Shown piece after piece: positions 8,080 to 17,075 of a DNA stretch of 64,000 bases (positions are counted from its first letter, which is position 1; the number at the start of each line of letters is the position of its first letter). The stretch spans positions 142,683-206,682 of the forward strand of contig CAAFUF010000032.1 of NCBI GenBank assembly GCA_900766135.1. Direction: 5' to 3'. Source of the DNA: Paenibacillaceae bacterium. GTDB lineage: Bacteria; Bacillota; Bacilli; Paenibacillales; Paenibacillaceae. A program made the translations under genes and the position numbers. Below the pieces are notes generated by a model, which searched no databases, had not been told where the DNA came from, and saw only the letters and a program-made list of their open reading frames with translations.

Positions 8080-9071
8080 GACGACTGTACCTCCTTGGCC
8101 ATCGGATGAAGATCCCAGCAGCGGGCCATATGCGTTTCGCTGAATACGGTCGCACTTGGATCGATTCTTTCGCAAATCTTCATCGCCTGGTCGCAGCGGG
8201 CGGCGAAAGGACAACCGAGCGGCGGCTTAATCAAATCCGGCGGCGTGCCGATAATCGGGATAAGCGGTTCGCCTTTCTTTTGGTCCAAACGCGGCATCGA
8301 ACGCAGCAAGCCTTTGGTGTACGGGTGCTGCGGGTTTTTAAAGATCTCCCATTTCGTTCCGGTTTCCACCACTTCACCTGCATACATGACGATGACGCGG
8401 TCACACATGCCGGCTACAACGCCAAGGTCATGGGTGATCAAAATGATGGAGGTTCCAAGCCGGGATTGCATCTCTTTCATCACGTCCATGATTTGGGCCT
8501 GGATCGTTACGTCGAGCGCCGTCGTCGGTTCGTCCGCGATCAACAGCGAAGGCCGGCAAGCCAGCGCAATGGCGATCATGACGCGCTGCCGCATCCCCCC
8601 GGAAAATTCATGTGGATATTGGTTAAAGCGGGCTTCCGCATTCTTGATGCCTACAAGCTTCAGCATTTCGACAGCCTGTTTCTTCGCTTCGCCCGCTGAC
8701 ATTTTCTGATGTTTGATTAATACTTCAGTAATTTGTCGGCCTACTTTGATCGTAGGATTCAAGGAGGTCATCGGGTCCTGAAATATCATGCCAATATCTT
8801 TCCCGCGGATCGTTTCCATTTGCTTGTCGCTTTTCTTCAATAGGTCTTGCCCTTGAAAAATAATTTCACCTTGCTTAATGATGGAAGGAGGGGACGGAAT
8901 CAGGCGCATAATCGTTTGGGCCGTGACGCTTTTGCCGCTGCCGGATTCGCCGACGATCGCAACCGTTTCACCTTTCCCCACTTCAAAGTTCATGCCGCGA
9001 ACGGCCTTCACTTCTCCCCCTTTGACCTGGAAGGAAACATGCAAATCTTTGACTTGTAAAATCGGCTCCAT
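8076..9071 (-). CDS. oppD: oligopeptide ABC transporter ATP-binding protein OppD
   Basis: Second ATPase of the peptide importer, 331 residues. Walker A GESGSGKS at 41-48, signature FSGGMRQR and Walker B LLIADEP are present. The C-terminal region has the Cys pattern C-x5-C-x6-C plus a later RCW, typical of OppD/DppD proteins. It starts 12 nt after oppC and its stop overlaps the oppF start by 4 nt. Confidence 0.95.
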   Translation of the reverse strand: MEPILQVKDLHVSFQVKGGEVKAVRGMNFEVGKGETVAIVGESGSGKSVTAQTIMRLIPSPPSIIKQGEIIFQGQDLLKKSDKQMETIRGKDIGMIFQDPMTSLNPTIKVGRQITEVLIKHQKMSAGEAKKQAVEMLKLVGIKNAEARFNQYPHEFSGGMRQRVMIAIALACRPSLLIADEPTTALDVTIQAQIMDVMKEMQSRLGTSIILITHDLGVVAGMCDRVIVMYAGEVVETGTKWEIFKNPQHPYTKGLLRSMPRLDQKKGEPLIPIIGTPPDLIKPPLGCPFAARCDQAMKICERIDPSATVFSETHMARCWDLHPMAKEVQSS

Positions 9072-9083
9072 TCATTCCACCTC

Positions 9084-10052
9084 CTATTTCTTCAATTTAG
9101 GATCGAGCGCGTCGCGAAGTCCGTCGCCGAAAATGTTAAACGAAAGCATGGTCAAGCTGATCAAAATCGCCGGGAACAGCATACGCCATGGATAATACAA
9201 CCAACCGGTCAGCGCATCACTGATCATCGAACCCAGCGAAGCAACCGGAGCTTGCACGCCCAGACCGAGGAAGCTTAGGAATGCTTCAGCAAAAATCGCG
9301 TTTGGTACGGACAACGTCACCGTAACGATAATCGGGCCAACAGCATTTGGCAACAGGTGACGGAACAATAAGCGTCTATGTCCCGCGCCCATCGATCGGG
9401 AAGCCAGAACGTATTCACGGTTTTTCAACTGCATAATTTCGCCGCGGACAATCCACGACATGTTAATCCAGCCCGTAATCGTCAAAGCCAGGATAATCGT
9501 TCCCAAGCTTGGCTCCATGACGACCAGCAAAAGAATCGTAACGAGCAGGTAAGGAATGGAATACAGAATCTCGGAAAACTTATTCATAATTTCATCGACG
9601 CGGCCGCCATAGTAACCCATGATGCCTCCATAAATGACGCCGATCAGAAGGTCGATACACGCTGCCGCCAAGCCAACGATTAAGGAAATACGCGCACCCA
9701 TCCAGGTCCGGATGAACATGTCACGCCCGAGGTCGTCCGTGCCAAACCAGTGTGTGGACGAGGGTCCTTTGTTCGTATTCAAAAGATCGTTCGAATAATA
9801 GTTATAGCCGTAAATTTTGCCGACGAGCCAAGGAGCGATAATCGCGGTTAGCGTAATCAACGCCAAGATGATCAAAGCCGTCATCGCCAGCTTGTTGCTG
9901 CGAAGCCGTTGCCAAGCGTCGCGCCAGGCCGAGATGCTCTCGCGTTGAATCACTTCGGCTTCTTTCTCGTCCGTACCGATTTTGCGGAAATCGTCCGCCG
10001 TCAGATCGGCTGGAGTCGGCATTATTTTGATCGGATTCGAATCCATGCGCAT
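9084..10052 (-). CDS. oppC: oligopeptide ABC transporter permease OppC
   Basis: Inner-membrane permease with about six transmembrane segments in 322 residues. It has a cytoplasmic N-terminal region of about 50 residues and the EAA-like cytoplasmic loop (SRSMGAGHRRLLFRHLLPNA) typical of binding-protein-dependent permeases. The ATG overlaps the oppB TAA (TAATG). A second ATG two codons in is equally compatible with the GGAGGG site. Confidence 0.93.
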   Translation of the reverse strand: MRMDSNPIKIMPTPADLTADDFRKIGTDEKEAEVIQRESISAWRDAWQRLRSNKLAMTALIILALITLTAIIAPWLVGKIYGYNYYSNDLLNTNKGPSSTHWFGTDDLGRDMFIRTWMGARISLIVGLAAACIDLLIGVIYGGIMGYYGGRVDEIMNKFSEILYSIPYLLVTILLLVVMEPSLGTIILALTITGWINMSWIVRGEIMQLKNREYVLASRSMGAGHRRLLFRHLLPNAVGPIIVTVTLSVPNAIFAEAFLSFLGLGVQAPVASLGSMISDALTGWLYYPWRMLFPAILISLTMLSFNIFGDGLRDALDPKLKK

Positions 10053-10984
10053 TATCCCTCCTTCCCTTTCGAAAGCTTAATTCTCGGATCCACAAGCACG
10101 TAGAGGATGTCCGTGATGAACCGAGCCAACATCAGCAATACGCCGTAGAAGATCGTAATCCCCATAATCAGCGGATAATCGCGGACGCTGATCGCTTGCA
10201 CGAACTGCTTGCCGATGCCGCCGATTCCGAAGATCTGTTCGATAACCACGGAACCGGTAACAATATTCGCCGTCATCGGTCCCATATACGTGATGACCGG
10301 CATAATGCCGTTGCGGATCACGTGACGGAACAGGATGGCCATCCAGCCGAGGCCTTTCGCCTTGGCGGTTTTGATGTAATCGGCATGCAGGACCTCGAGC
10401 ATGCTTGAACGGGTCAACCGGGCGATAAACGCGATCGGCTGCGCGGTTAATGCCGCCACCGGCAAAACGTAATACAACGGTCCCTTAAAGCCCATCGTTG
10501 GCAGCCAGTGCAGCTTCGAAGCGAATACATATTGCAGCAAAGAAGCTACGACGAAGCTCGGTACCGCGATGCCCAGCACCGCTAACACCATCGCCACATT
10601 GTCAATCAATTTGCGATGATACAGCGCTGCCAGCATACCAAGCAGTACCCCAACGATTAACGCAACTACGATGGCAACCGCCCCAAGCTTCAAAGACGCT
10701 GAAAACGTTTGACCGATGATGTGGGATACATCCTGGTTAATCATTTTCATGGAAATTCCCAAATCACCCTGCGCAATGTCACCCAAATATTTTAAATATT
10801 GCTGATAAACGGGCTTATCGAGTCCAAGCTGTTCAATTAAGCGTTCCTTAATCGCCGGAGGCACTTGTTTCTCTGACGTCAGAGGGCTCCCTGGAATAGC
10901 TTTCATCAGAAAGAAGGTAGCCGATATAAGAACAAACAGCGAAACCAACATGTAAAAAAACTTATTGGCGATATAACGTACCAT
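10052..10984 (-). CDS. oppB: oligopeptide ABC transporter permease OppB
   Basis: Partner permease to OppC, 310 residues, about six transmembrane segments. The N-terminal signature VRYIANKFFYMLVSLFVLI and a C-terminal EAA loop (KTAKAKGLGWMAILFRHVIR) match the DppB/OppB family. It lies 187 nt after oppA, across a terminator-like hairpin, and has a GGAGG-type site before ATG 10984. Confidence 0.94.
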   Translation of the reverse strand: MVRYIANKFFYMLVSLFVLISATFFLMKAIPGSPLTSEKQVPPAIKERLIEQLGLDKPVYQQYLKYLGDIAQGDLGISMKMINQDVSHIIGQTFSASLKLGAVAIVVALIVGVLLGMLAALYHRKLIDNVAMVLAVLGIAVPSFVVASLLQYVFASKLHWLPTMGFKGPLYYVLPVAALTAQPIAFIARLTRSSMLEVLHADYIKTAKAKGLGWMAILFRHVIRNGIMPVITYMGPMTANIVTGSVVIEQIFGIGGIGKQFVQAISVRDYPLIMGITIFYGVLLMLARFITDILYVLVDPRIKLSKGKEG

Positions 10985-11102
10985 GCCCGTTCACACCTCC
11001 TTCTTATAAAATTTCGACATATATCGATTTTAGGTGAAAAGAACTACTTTGTCTATTCCATATATTTGTATAAGGACGCAATGCTTGGAAGAAGACCGCA
11101 CA

Positions 11103-11148
11103 CAAAAAAAACGGGATATATATGGAATACCCACATATATATCCCGAA
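11103..11148 (-). terminator. terminator/attenuating hairpin between oppA and oppB
   Basis: Perfect 13-bp stem CGGGATATATATG / CATATATATCCCG (11112-11124 with 11134-11146) followed on the minus strand by eight T. It sits just after oppA and before oppB. A partial terminator here would make more binding protein than membrane components. Confidence 0.85.
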
Positions 11149-11171
11149 ATTCCTATGCAATTTGCAACAAC

Positions 11172-12893
11172 TTATTTACGCTCATCCGTAATGTAAGCAC
11201 GGCTGTAATCAATCGCGCCGCTGAAGTCGAGCGAAACACCCTTCAGATACGGTTTGGTTGCCGCAACATTCGTGTAATAGTACAACGGCATCAGAACTTG
11301 GTTGTCCTTGATCAGGATTTCTTCGGCTTTCGCGAAGTTAGCATCGCGTTTTGCCATGTCGTCGCTGGATTTCGCTTCTTTAATCAAGTTGTCATATTCT
11401 TCGTTCGAGAAACCAGTGTCGTTGTTGCCGCCGCCGGTCACCCACATATCCATAAACGTCATTGGATCGTTGTAATCGGCAGTCCAGCCGGCACGAGCAA
11501 CTTGATAGTTCAGGTTTTGACGGTTTTCGATGAATACGGCCCATTCTTGGTTTTCCGATTTCACGTCAACGCCAAGGTTTTTCTTCCACATATCAGCTAC
11601 AGCCAGAGCGATTTTCTTATGAGCATCGCTGGAGTTATAGATCAAAGTGATTTCAGGCAGTTTCGTGTAGCCTTCTTCTTGCATGCCTTGTTCCAACAGT
11701 TTTTTGGCTTCTTCAAGGTTTTCCGTGAAGTAGTCGTCTTTGTGAACGGTGCGGAATTCATCACCGTCATTTGCGCCTTTGATACCTGGAGGCACAAAGC
11801 CGAACGCCGGAACTTGACCGCCAAGGGTTACGTTGTCTACGATCGCTTGACGATCGATGGCCATCGCAAAAGCTCTGCGGATATTCACATTATCGAACGG
11901 TTTAGCCGTTACGTTAAATTCATAGTAGTACGTGCTTGCAATCCCTTTGATTTGCAGTTCGTCTTTCAACTGATCTTTCAGGATCGGGATTTGGTCGGTT
12001 GGAATTTCGCCGTTCGGATGACCGGCGCGATCCAATTCGCCGTTTTGGTAAGACGCCAACTCCGTCGCACTGCTGTTGACCAGCGACATCGTGATTTTGC
12101 TCAGTTTGATGTTGGCTTTATCCCAGTAGTTTTCGTTCTTGGTTACTTCGATCGTTTGGCCTTTGATCCAGTTGGTCAACGTGAATGCGCCGTTCACGAT
12201 CATTTTGCTTTGGTCAACCGCCCATTTCGGGTCATCCTTCACGGATTGGTGAACCGGATACAGCGTATAGAAGGAAGTCAAGCCCAGGAAGTAAGGCGTT
12301 GGGGATCCCAATTCAACTTCCAACGTGTAATCGTCGACCGCTTTTACGCCGACTTGGCTGAAATCTTTGATTTTACCATTATAATAGTCTTCAGCATTTT
12401 TCAAATAAAATAATTGATAAGCATAAGGAGCTGTAGGATCGGTGTTCGGGCTCAGCACGCGTTCCCAAGCGAATACGAAGTCATTCGCCGTAACAGGGTC
12501 CCCGTTGCTCCATTTTGCATCTTTGCGAAGGTTGAACGTGTATTTCGTACCGTCGATCTTCCAGCTTTCAGCTGCAGCGGGGATAACTTGGCCGCCTTCA
12601 TCCATGCGTGTGAGGCCTTCGTACATCAGCTTCAGCACGGTGTTGGCTTGGCTGTCTTGAGCTTGAGCCGGATCGAATGTTGGCGGTTCTGCGCTCAGGT
12701 TAATTCTAAGCGTTTGATCTGCGGCCAACTTCTCTTCACCGCTGTTGCCATTGTCGGAAGCCGTATTGCCTCCGTTAGCTGCGCCGTTATTGGCAGCGCC
12801 ATTGTTCCCGCCGTTCGAACCGCATGCGGCAAGCAAAGTGCCGACTGCAAGAACGAGCGTCAGAAGAAGCAAAAGACTTTTACTCTTCTTCAT
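11172..12893 (-). CDS. oppA: oligopeptide ABC transporter substrate-binding lipoprotein OppA
   Basis: Extracytoplasmic peptide-binding lipoprotein, 573 residues. The lipobox LLAAC places the acylated Cys at 24. It is followed by a Gly/Asn-rich flexible linker of about 35 residues and a family-5 solute-binding domain (start LRINLSAEPPTFDPA). It is first in the opp operon with its own sigma-A promoter at 12936-12965. It is separated from oppB by a terminator-like hairpin, which fits higher expression of the binding protein. Confidence 0.95.
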   Translation of the reverse strand: MKKSKSLLLLLTLVLAVGTLLAACGSNGGNNGAANNGAANGGNTASDNGNSGEEKLAADQTLRINLSAEPPTFDPAQAQDSQANTVLKLMYEGLTRMDEGGQVIPAAAESWKIDGTKYTFNLRKDAKWSNGDPVTANDFVFAWERVLSPNTDPTAPYAYQLFYLKNAEDYYNGKIKDFSQVGVKAVDDYTLEVELGSPTPYFLGLTSFYTLYPVHQSVKDDPKWAVDQSKMIVNGAFTLTNWIKGQTIEVTKNENYWDKANIKLSKITMSLVNSSATELASYQNGELDRAGHPNGEIPTDQIPILKDQLKDELQIKGIASTYYYEFNVTAKPFDNVNIRRAFAMAIDRQAIVDNVTLGGQVPAFGFVPPGIKGANDGDEFRTVHKDDYFTENLEEAKKLLEQGMQEEGYTKLPEITLIYNSSDAHKKIALAVADMWKKNLGVDVKSENQEWAVFIENRQNLNYQVARAGWTADYNDPMTFMDMWVTGGGNNDTGFSNEEYDNLIKEAKSSDDMAKRDANFAKAEEILIKDNQVLMPLYYYTNVAATKPYLKGVSLDFSGAIDYSRAYITDERK

Positions 12894-12935
12894 CTAGCAA
12901 TATCCCCCTTAAATTGTTTTGGTATATGTTTTTAG

Positions 12936-12965
12936 ATTATACAACCAGCGGTCAAAAAAATCCAA
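12936..12965 (-). promoter_or_regulatory. sigma-A promoter of oppA
   Basis: TTGGAT (12960-12965), 18-nt spacer, TATAAT (12936-12941), about 40 nt upstream of the oppA start. The rest of the 12894-13117 gap is AT-rich. Beyond the promoter I see only a small inverted repeat CAATAT-ACA-ATATTG near 13033-13047. Confidence 0.75.
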
Positions 12966-13117
12966 CATAAAATTAAAGATTTTTCGCGCGATTTGCTAAA
13001 ATCAGCGTTATTCTTTAACAAAATAGTCCAATATACAATATTGACTTTTGTTTTCCTTAACAATTAACCAAGGATGTCATCCATTTATTCGGTATTCGTC
13101 AGTATCCCTAGTTTGGT

Positions 13118-13501
13118 CTATGCCGCCGTGATATATGTAATAAAGCTGATTAAAAATAACAGGATATAAGCTAGACCGGTTCCCGCAAACGCCAGGCGCC
13201 AAACGACGCGCAGTAGCTTACGCCCGTCGACCTTTCCCTTTAAGCGAGTTTGCGCACCGCCGATCAACCCTCCAACAACCAGCAGGATGATGAGGATCAA
13301 ATAGAAGCCAAAAGAAGAATCAAACACATTGTTGAACAACGCGGAAACCGACAAGATCAGAAACAGCGTCGTCACGTCCATAGCCAGCTTCAGCGCCGCT
13401 TTTTTATCCCGCTTCACTTGATAATGAATAAAATAAATCAGACCAAAAGGAATGATCGGTAACATGGCCAACACGATAAAGGAAGAGACAAACGCTTCCA
13501 A
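13118..13501 (-). CDS. DUF3397 family membrane protein
   Basis: 127-residue integral membrane protein of unknown function with about four transmembrane helices (about 5-25, 40-58, 66-86, 104-124) and a short basic loop QTRLKGKVDGRKL. The family is typical of Bacillales and usually lies near panE/bshC, as here, 78 nt after panE. No enzymatic motif is visible. Confidence 0.8.
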   Translation of the reverse strand: MEAFVSSFIVLAMLPIIPFGLIYFIHYQVKRDKKAALKLAMDVTTLFLILSVSALFNNVFDSSFGFYLILIILLVVGGLIGGAQTRLKGKVDGRKLLRVVWRLAFAGTGLAYILLFLISFITYITAA

Positions 13502-13579
13502 AGCCTCACCTCCGCATCAAATTGAAAATGAAAAGCTTACTTGCAAAGTAAGTAACTATATTTTTATATCCATGTCAGG

Positions 13580-14515
13580 TTATAAAGCTCGGACCAATCG
13601 CCAAACCGTTTCATGCCCGGGAGCAGACAACCCCTTATTGCGCGCCATCTCGACCAGTTTCCCGTTGATATAATCGATTTCCGTTGGCGTGCCCTGCTGC
13701 ACATCCTTTAACATGGATGAGATATTGGTCGATGTCGACCGGCATACCTCAATGATTTGTTCGAACATGTCCTCATCGCAGGGAATCCCATAGGCGCCAT
13801 AGATCGCTACACCCTCTTCGCATAACTGCCGAAGCATGCGGAGCCGCTCCTCATTCTCTAACAGTTGCCCGTTAGCCACCCGCCAGATCGCGGTCAACGG
13901 GTTGATAGCCGCATTGATCAGCAGCTTCCTATAGATTTCCCTCTCGATGTCTTTCGACAAAAGGGCGGTAAATCCTGCCTTCCCAAGCATTTTCGCCAAA
14001 CTTTCTCCATCGCCGTTTTGATCGGGGGCGCCGCCGCTCTTCCCAATTTGCGTCCTCCCGTGGCCAGCCCGAATCACGTTAGATTCGTTCGTCCGTTTCG
14101 CACCCTCGGTCGTGATCGCCGCATATACCGGCACGCCAGGCAGTGCGCTGCCGATCATCTCCAAATGCCCTATTCCGTTTTGAAAGCACACGACCTTCGT
14201 TTCCGGCCCCGCGAGACGGCCGACGGCCGTGAGCAGCTTGGCATCAAGATGCCGTTGCTTCGTCGTCATCAACAGCCAGTCGGCCTGCTTGATGTTCTCG
14301 CCTTCACCACTTTCTTCCATATAAAAGACTTCGAACCGCTCTCCCTCGATCATGAGCGAAGTTCCGTCCGGCTCAATGAGGTGAATTCCCTCCTGCTTCA
14401 GCAATCCGGCTTGCTCCGGAGTTCTTGTCCAGAAACGCACGGACGCGCCGGAGGCCGCCAGTTTCCCTCCGAACAGCAGACCGAGCGCCCCAGCGCCGAT
14501 AATGTCAAATTCCAT
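13580..14515 (-). CDS. panE: 2-dehydropantoate 2-reductase
   Basis: NADPH-dependent reduction of ketopantoate to pantoate in the pantothenate/CoA pathway; some family members act on other 2-keto acids. 311 residues. The N-terminal Rossmann motif GAGALG (7-12) and the C-terminal catalytic segment KLLINAAINPLTA are present. It occupies the position of ylbQ in Bacillus, upstream of bshC, although the opp operon is interposed here. The exact substrate is inferred from the family. Confidence 0.88.
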   Translation of the reverse strand: MEFDIIGAGALGLLFGGKLAASGASVRFWTRTPEQAGLLKQEGIHLIEPDGTSLMIEGERFEVFYMEESGEGENIKQADWLLMTTKQRHLDAKLLTAVGRLAGPETKVVCFQNGIGHLEMIGSALPGVPVYAAITTEGAKRTNESNVIRAGHGRTQIGKSGGAPDQNGDGESLAKMLGKAGFTALLSKDIEREIYRKLLINAAINPLTAIWRVANGQLLENEERLRMLRQLCEEGVAIYGAYGIPCDEDMFEQIIEVCRSTSTNISSMLKDVQQGTPTEIDYINGKLVEMARNKGLSAPGHETVWRLVRAL

Positions 14516-14571
14516 TGATGCCCACGTCCTTTTTTTTCATCCTACTCCTTTTATACCAAACCCTCCCCCCA

Positions 14572-14604
14572 AAACACAAAACTCCCGCCGTTTTGGCGGG
14601 AGTT
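14572..14604 (-). terminator. intrinsic terminator after the rsfA-like gene
   Basis: Stem AACTCCCGCC / GGCGGGAGTT (14580-14589 with 14595-14604) followed on the minus strand by TTTTGTGTTTTG. It lies in the gap between the RsfA-like gene and panE. Confidence 0.85.
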
Positions 14605-14619
14605 AAGCGAATACCCCTC

Positions 14620-15273
14620 TTATTCAATTCGTTCCAAATTACCGTTCGCGTCCATCTTGAATCTCGATTTACTTTCCTCGTCCTCTTCGTTCAAAAAAGC
14701 CAACCGTCTAGCCCGATCCATAATCTGAATTAACGCCTTATAATCGTCGTTGACGACCCGATAGTCGGTCTGCACCTCATTGACCTGTGCCGATAACCGC
14801 TCGTTCTCCTCACGAAGCGCGGCAAGCTTCTCTTCTTTCTCGCGCAATTCCTTCTCCAACGATTTCATTTGGCGGTTCGTCTCCTGAACCGTGTTTTTCC
14901 ATCCGCGCAAAAACCGGATCACCGCGTCGATGGAAATCGTCTCTTCCGTTACTCCGTCGCTGCGGTAACCGCCGTCGTCCATTTCGACGGAAGCAAGCGA
15001 AGCCATGCCGGAACCCGCGGTTAGCGGGGTTTGTTTTTTCATATAATTCCGTTTCTGTCTTTGTGCTTTGGCGATGCTAATAGCCGCTTCGTATTTCTTC
15101 CGGACGCAGCTATTCCAACGGAAACCGCAAGCCGCCGCCGTTCTGCCGATTCGTTCCCCGACCTCTTCGAAAGCGTTTAATTGGGTGCTGCCCTCCCGTA
15201 TATGCCGAAGAGTTACCTCGGCCAGAATCAAATCGTCTTCTGCGCTCCATGCATCTTGTCTCACAGCTGTCAT
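14620..15273 (-). CDS. RsfA-family transcriptional regulator (Myb/SANT-like)
   Basis: 217-residue DNA-binding protein. The N-terminal Myb/SANT-like domain (about 1-65, with QDAWSAEDDLILAE and the FEEVGERIGRTAAACGFRWN core) is followed by a coiled coil (about 115-165). RsfA of Bacillus subtilis is a prespore-specific regulator, and its gene ylbO lies upstream of panE as here. I chose ATG 15273, with AGGAGG 10 nt upstream; the longer frame from 15297 lacks a site. Target genes are not known from the sequence. Confidence 0.85.
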   Translation of the reverse strand: MTAVRQDAWSAEDDLILAEVTLRHIREGSTQLNAFEEVGERIGRTAAACGFRWNSCVRKKYEAAISIAKAQRQKRNYMKKQTPLTAGSGMASLASVEMDDGGYRSDGVTEETISIDAVIRFLRGWKNTVQETNRQMKSLEKELREKEEKLAALREENERLSAQVNEVQTDYRVVNDDYKALIQIMDRARRLAFLNEEDEESKSRFKMDANGNLERIE

Positions 15274-15541
15274 GCTATAAAAACCTCCTAACGACATCCT
15301 AGTCTAACCGTCTTCCAACCGGCGGTCTCCGGCAGGCGTATGGGTAAAATGCTTCTTACTCCATTTCTATGCCTCTCATAGAGTTCATAGAATCTATTTG
15401 ATACTAAAATGTATTTCCAAAATCAGGGGACTCCATACATGACGTTCGTGGAAACGAATAAAGCATGCAGACAACCGCAAACACTACCGTTATAAATGTC
15501 ACTTGATTTCTTGCATTATTTGGCTAAATCTTGACTTTTCG

Positions 15542-15570
15542 TTTACACTTTTCGGCCTAACGGGTATAAT
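15542..15570 (+). promoter_or_regulatory. sigma-A promoter of the DUF2626 gene
   Basis: TTTACA (15542-15547), 17-nt spacer, TATAAT (15565-15570), about 50 nt before the start codon. The rest of the 15274-15541 gap contains an imperfect dyad TTCTATG...CATAGAA (15365-15392) and no gene that I can support. Confidence 0.78.
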
Positions 15571-15620
15571 GGGAAAAGAAATGGAAGGTTCGTTGATACA
15601 TAAGAAAGGGGGATTACCTC

Positions 15621-15857
15621 GTGGCACGCATGTTCCGCGTCCTTGGCTTCTTCACTTTGGCTATTGGGCTCATGGCCTTTGCGGGCGATCTGACGGAAAT
15701 GGCCTTGCTGTTCTTCCTGCAAACCGCCTTTTTCGTTCTTTTCGGCTATTTGAAGTTTACCGAGAGAACCTATATCCTGCTGTTCTGGGGATACATGATC
15801 GTCGCTTTTACCGGCTTCAGCTACTGGACGATCTTCAAAATGGGTTTGCCCCTCTAA
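15621..15857 (+). CDS. DUF2626 family small membrane protein
   Basis: 78-residue protein with three hydrophobic helices (about 7-22, 26-42, 52-72). It is conserved in Bacillales under DUF2626; function unknown. Start GTG 15621 follows a GGGGGATTACCTC stretch downstream of AAAGGGGG; an ATG three codons in is possible. It has its own promoter and is followed by a strong terminator, so it is monocistronic. Confidence 0.82.
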   Translation: MARMFRVLGFFTLAIGLMAFAGDLTEMALLFFLQTAFFVLFGYLKFTERTYILLFWGYMIVAFTGFSYWTIFKMGLPL

Positions 15858-15881
15858 TCCCAAAAGTTCATAAGTGTTCCA

Positions 15882-15918
15882 AAAAGGCGTTTCGGCCGTG
15901 GGCCGGAACGCCTTTTTT
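15882..15918 (+). terminator. intrinsic terminator after the DUF2626 gene
   Basis: Stem AAAGGCGTT-CGGCC / GGCCG-AACGCCTTT with a short loop and TTTTTT, 25 nt after the stop. It overlaps the upstream extension of the next reading frame, which rules out any start of that gene before about 15920. Confidence 0.9.
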
Positions 15919-15987
15919 CGTGATCTCTGCTATTTCCGAACCTGTTATCATATATATAGTACAACCACCGACGGGAGAGGATCGTTG

Positions 15988-17064
15988 TTGAAGAAACGCA
16001 TCATATCGCTCTGTCTATTGCTGCCGCTGACTATCTTCCATCTGGCCGTTCTGCCGGTCGCCGCCGAACCGTTCACTGCCGAAGAGCAGCAGATCCTGGA
16101 ACAAAGCTTGTCGATTCAGGAAATCGACCGGGAAATCGAACGAATCGAGTCCCGCCAACAGGAGACCGAAGCGGCCCTCCGCGTACTGCAGGGACAGCTG
16201 TCCGATAAAAACGAACAAATCCGCGTCAGCCGGGAGCAAGCCGGCTTAAGACTGCGCGCTTATTATATGGGGGAACGGGAAAATTTGCTGTACGCTTTGC
16301 TAAGCGTAAACAGCCTCAAGGATTTTTTTACCGTATTGGACTATTACCAGCTCATCATGGATCGGGATCGTACCGTGTTAAACCACTACAAGGCGGACTA
16401 TGCCGAGCTGGCGCGCACCAAACAGCAGTTGAACAACACCTCCACCCAACTTGCCCGCATGAAAGAAGAGCTTCAACTCCAGCGCAGCCGCGTCGCCGCG
16501 CTTCAGCAAAGTGTCGACGAATCGCTTGGGCTCAGCGCGGATCCCGAAAAACTCAAAGCGCTCATCCAGGAGCTTACGGCGTATTGGGAGAACGTTGGAT
16601 TATACGAGCTCCGCAAATATTTTCAGGCGCTCAGCACCGCGATGTCGCAGTTTCCCGACTTTTTGCGGCAGAACGAGAACAGCTTGGTCGCCGAAAAAGG
16701 CGGTTATCGCCTGGAGATCCGCGAGGAAGAGCTCAATGCGTTTCTGTACAGCAAAAGCGAGCTGCTGAAGGATATGAGTTTTCGCTTTGAAAAGGACAAG
16801 ATCGTTGCCCAAGGCAGACGGGAGGGCTTGGAGCTGGAGGTCGAAGGACATTATACGGTGGAGCAGGAACCGGAGAATTCGATCGTTTTCCATGTGGACC
16901 GTTTGTTGTTTAACGGTTTGGCGCTGCCCGATACGACGCGAGCCGAGCTGGAACGCGATTTCGATCTCGGGTTTTATCCCAAAAAAATCGTCCCCTTCGT
17001 GGAAGCCACCGATGCGGCCATCTCCGAGGGAACGTTGACGGTAAAATTGAAATTGGCTTTGTAA
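15988..17064 (+). CDS. secreted coiled-coil protein with C-terminal beta-rich (lipid-binding-like) domain
   Basis: Not assigned to a named family. From TTG 15988 (AGAGG 7 nt upstream) the product is 358 residues. A signal peptide of about 25 residues ends near AVLPVAAEPF. A long heptad-rich coiled coil (about 45-105, and again about 150-185) resembles the PcsB/EnvC/CwlO N-terminal type, including the AGLRLRAYYMGE and FFTVLDYYQLIMDRD segments. The C-terminal 160 residues carry an ELNAFLYSKSELL motif and alternating beta-like segments (YRLEIREEELNAFL, LELEVEGHYTV, SIVFHVDRLLFNGL, LTVKLKLAL), reminiscent of DUF2140/DUF2993 lipid-binding folds. No peptidase motif was found. A role at the envelope is inferred. 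Confidence 0.7.
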   Translation: MKKRIISLCLLLPLTIFHLAVLPVAAEPFTAEEQQILEQSLSIQEIDREIERIESRQQETEAALRVLQGQLSDKNEQIRVSREQAGLRLRAYYMGERENLLYALLSVNSLKDFFTVLDYYQLIMDRDRTVLNHYKADYAELARTKQQLNNTSTQLARMKEELQLQRSRVAALQQSVDESLGLSADPEKLKALIQELTAYWENVGLYELRKYFQALSTAMSQFPDFLRQNENSLVAEKGGYRLEIREEELNAFLYSKSELLKDMSFRFEKDKIVAQGRREGLELEVEGHYTVEQEPENSIVFHVDRLLFNGLALPDTTRAELERDFDLGFYPKKIVPFVEATDAAISEGTLTVKLKLAL

Positions 17065-17075
17065 GCGAAGCGGCG

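Noticed and set aside
11034..12413. Plus-strand frame of 459 codons opposite oppA
   Set aside because: Antisense to a clear OppA lipoprotein gene; composition is typical of a shadow frame.
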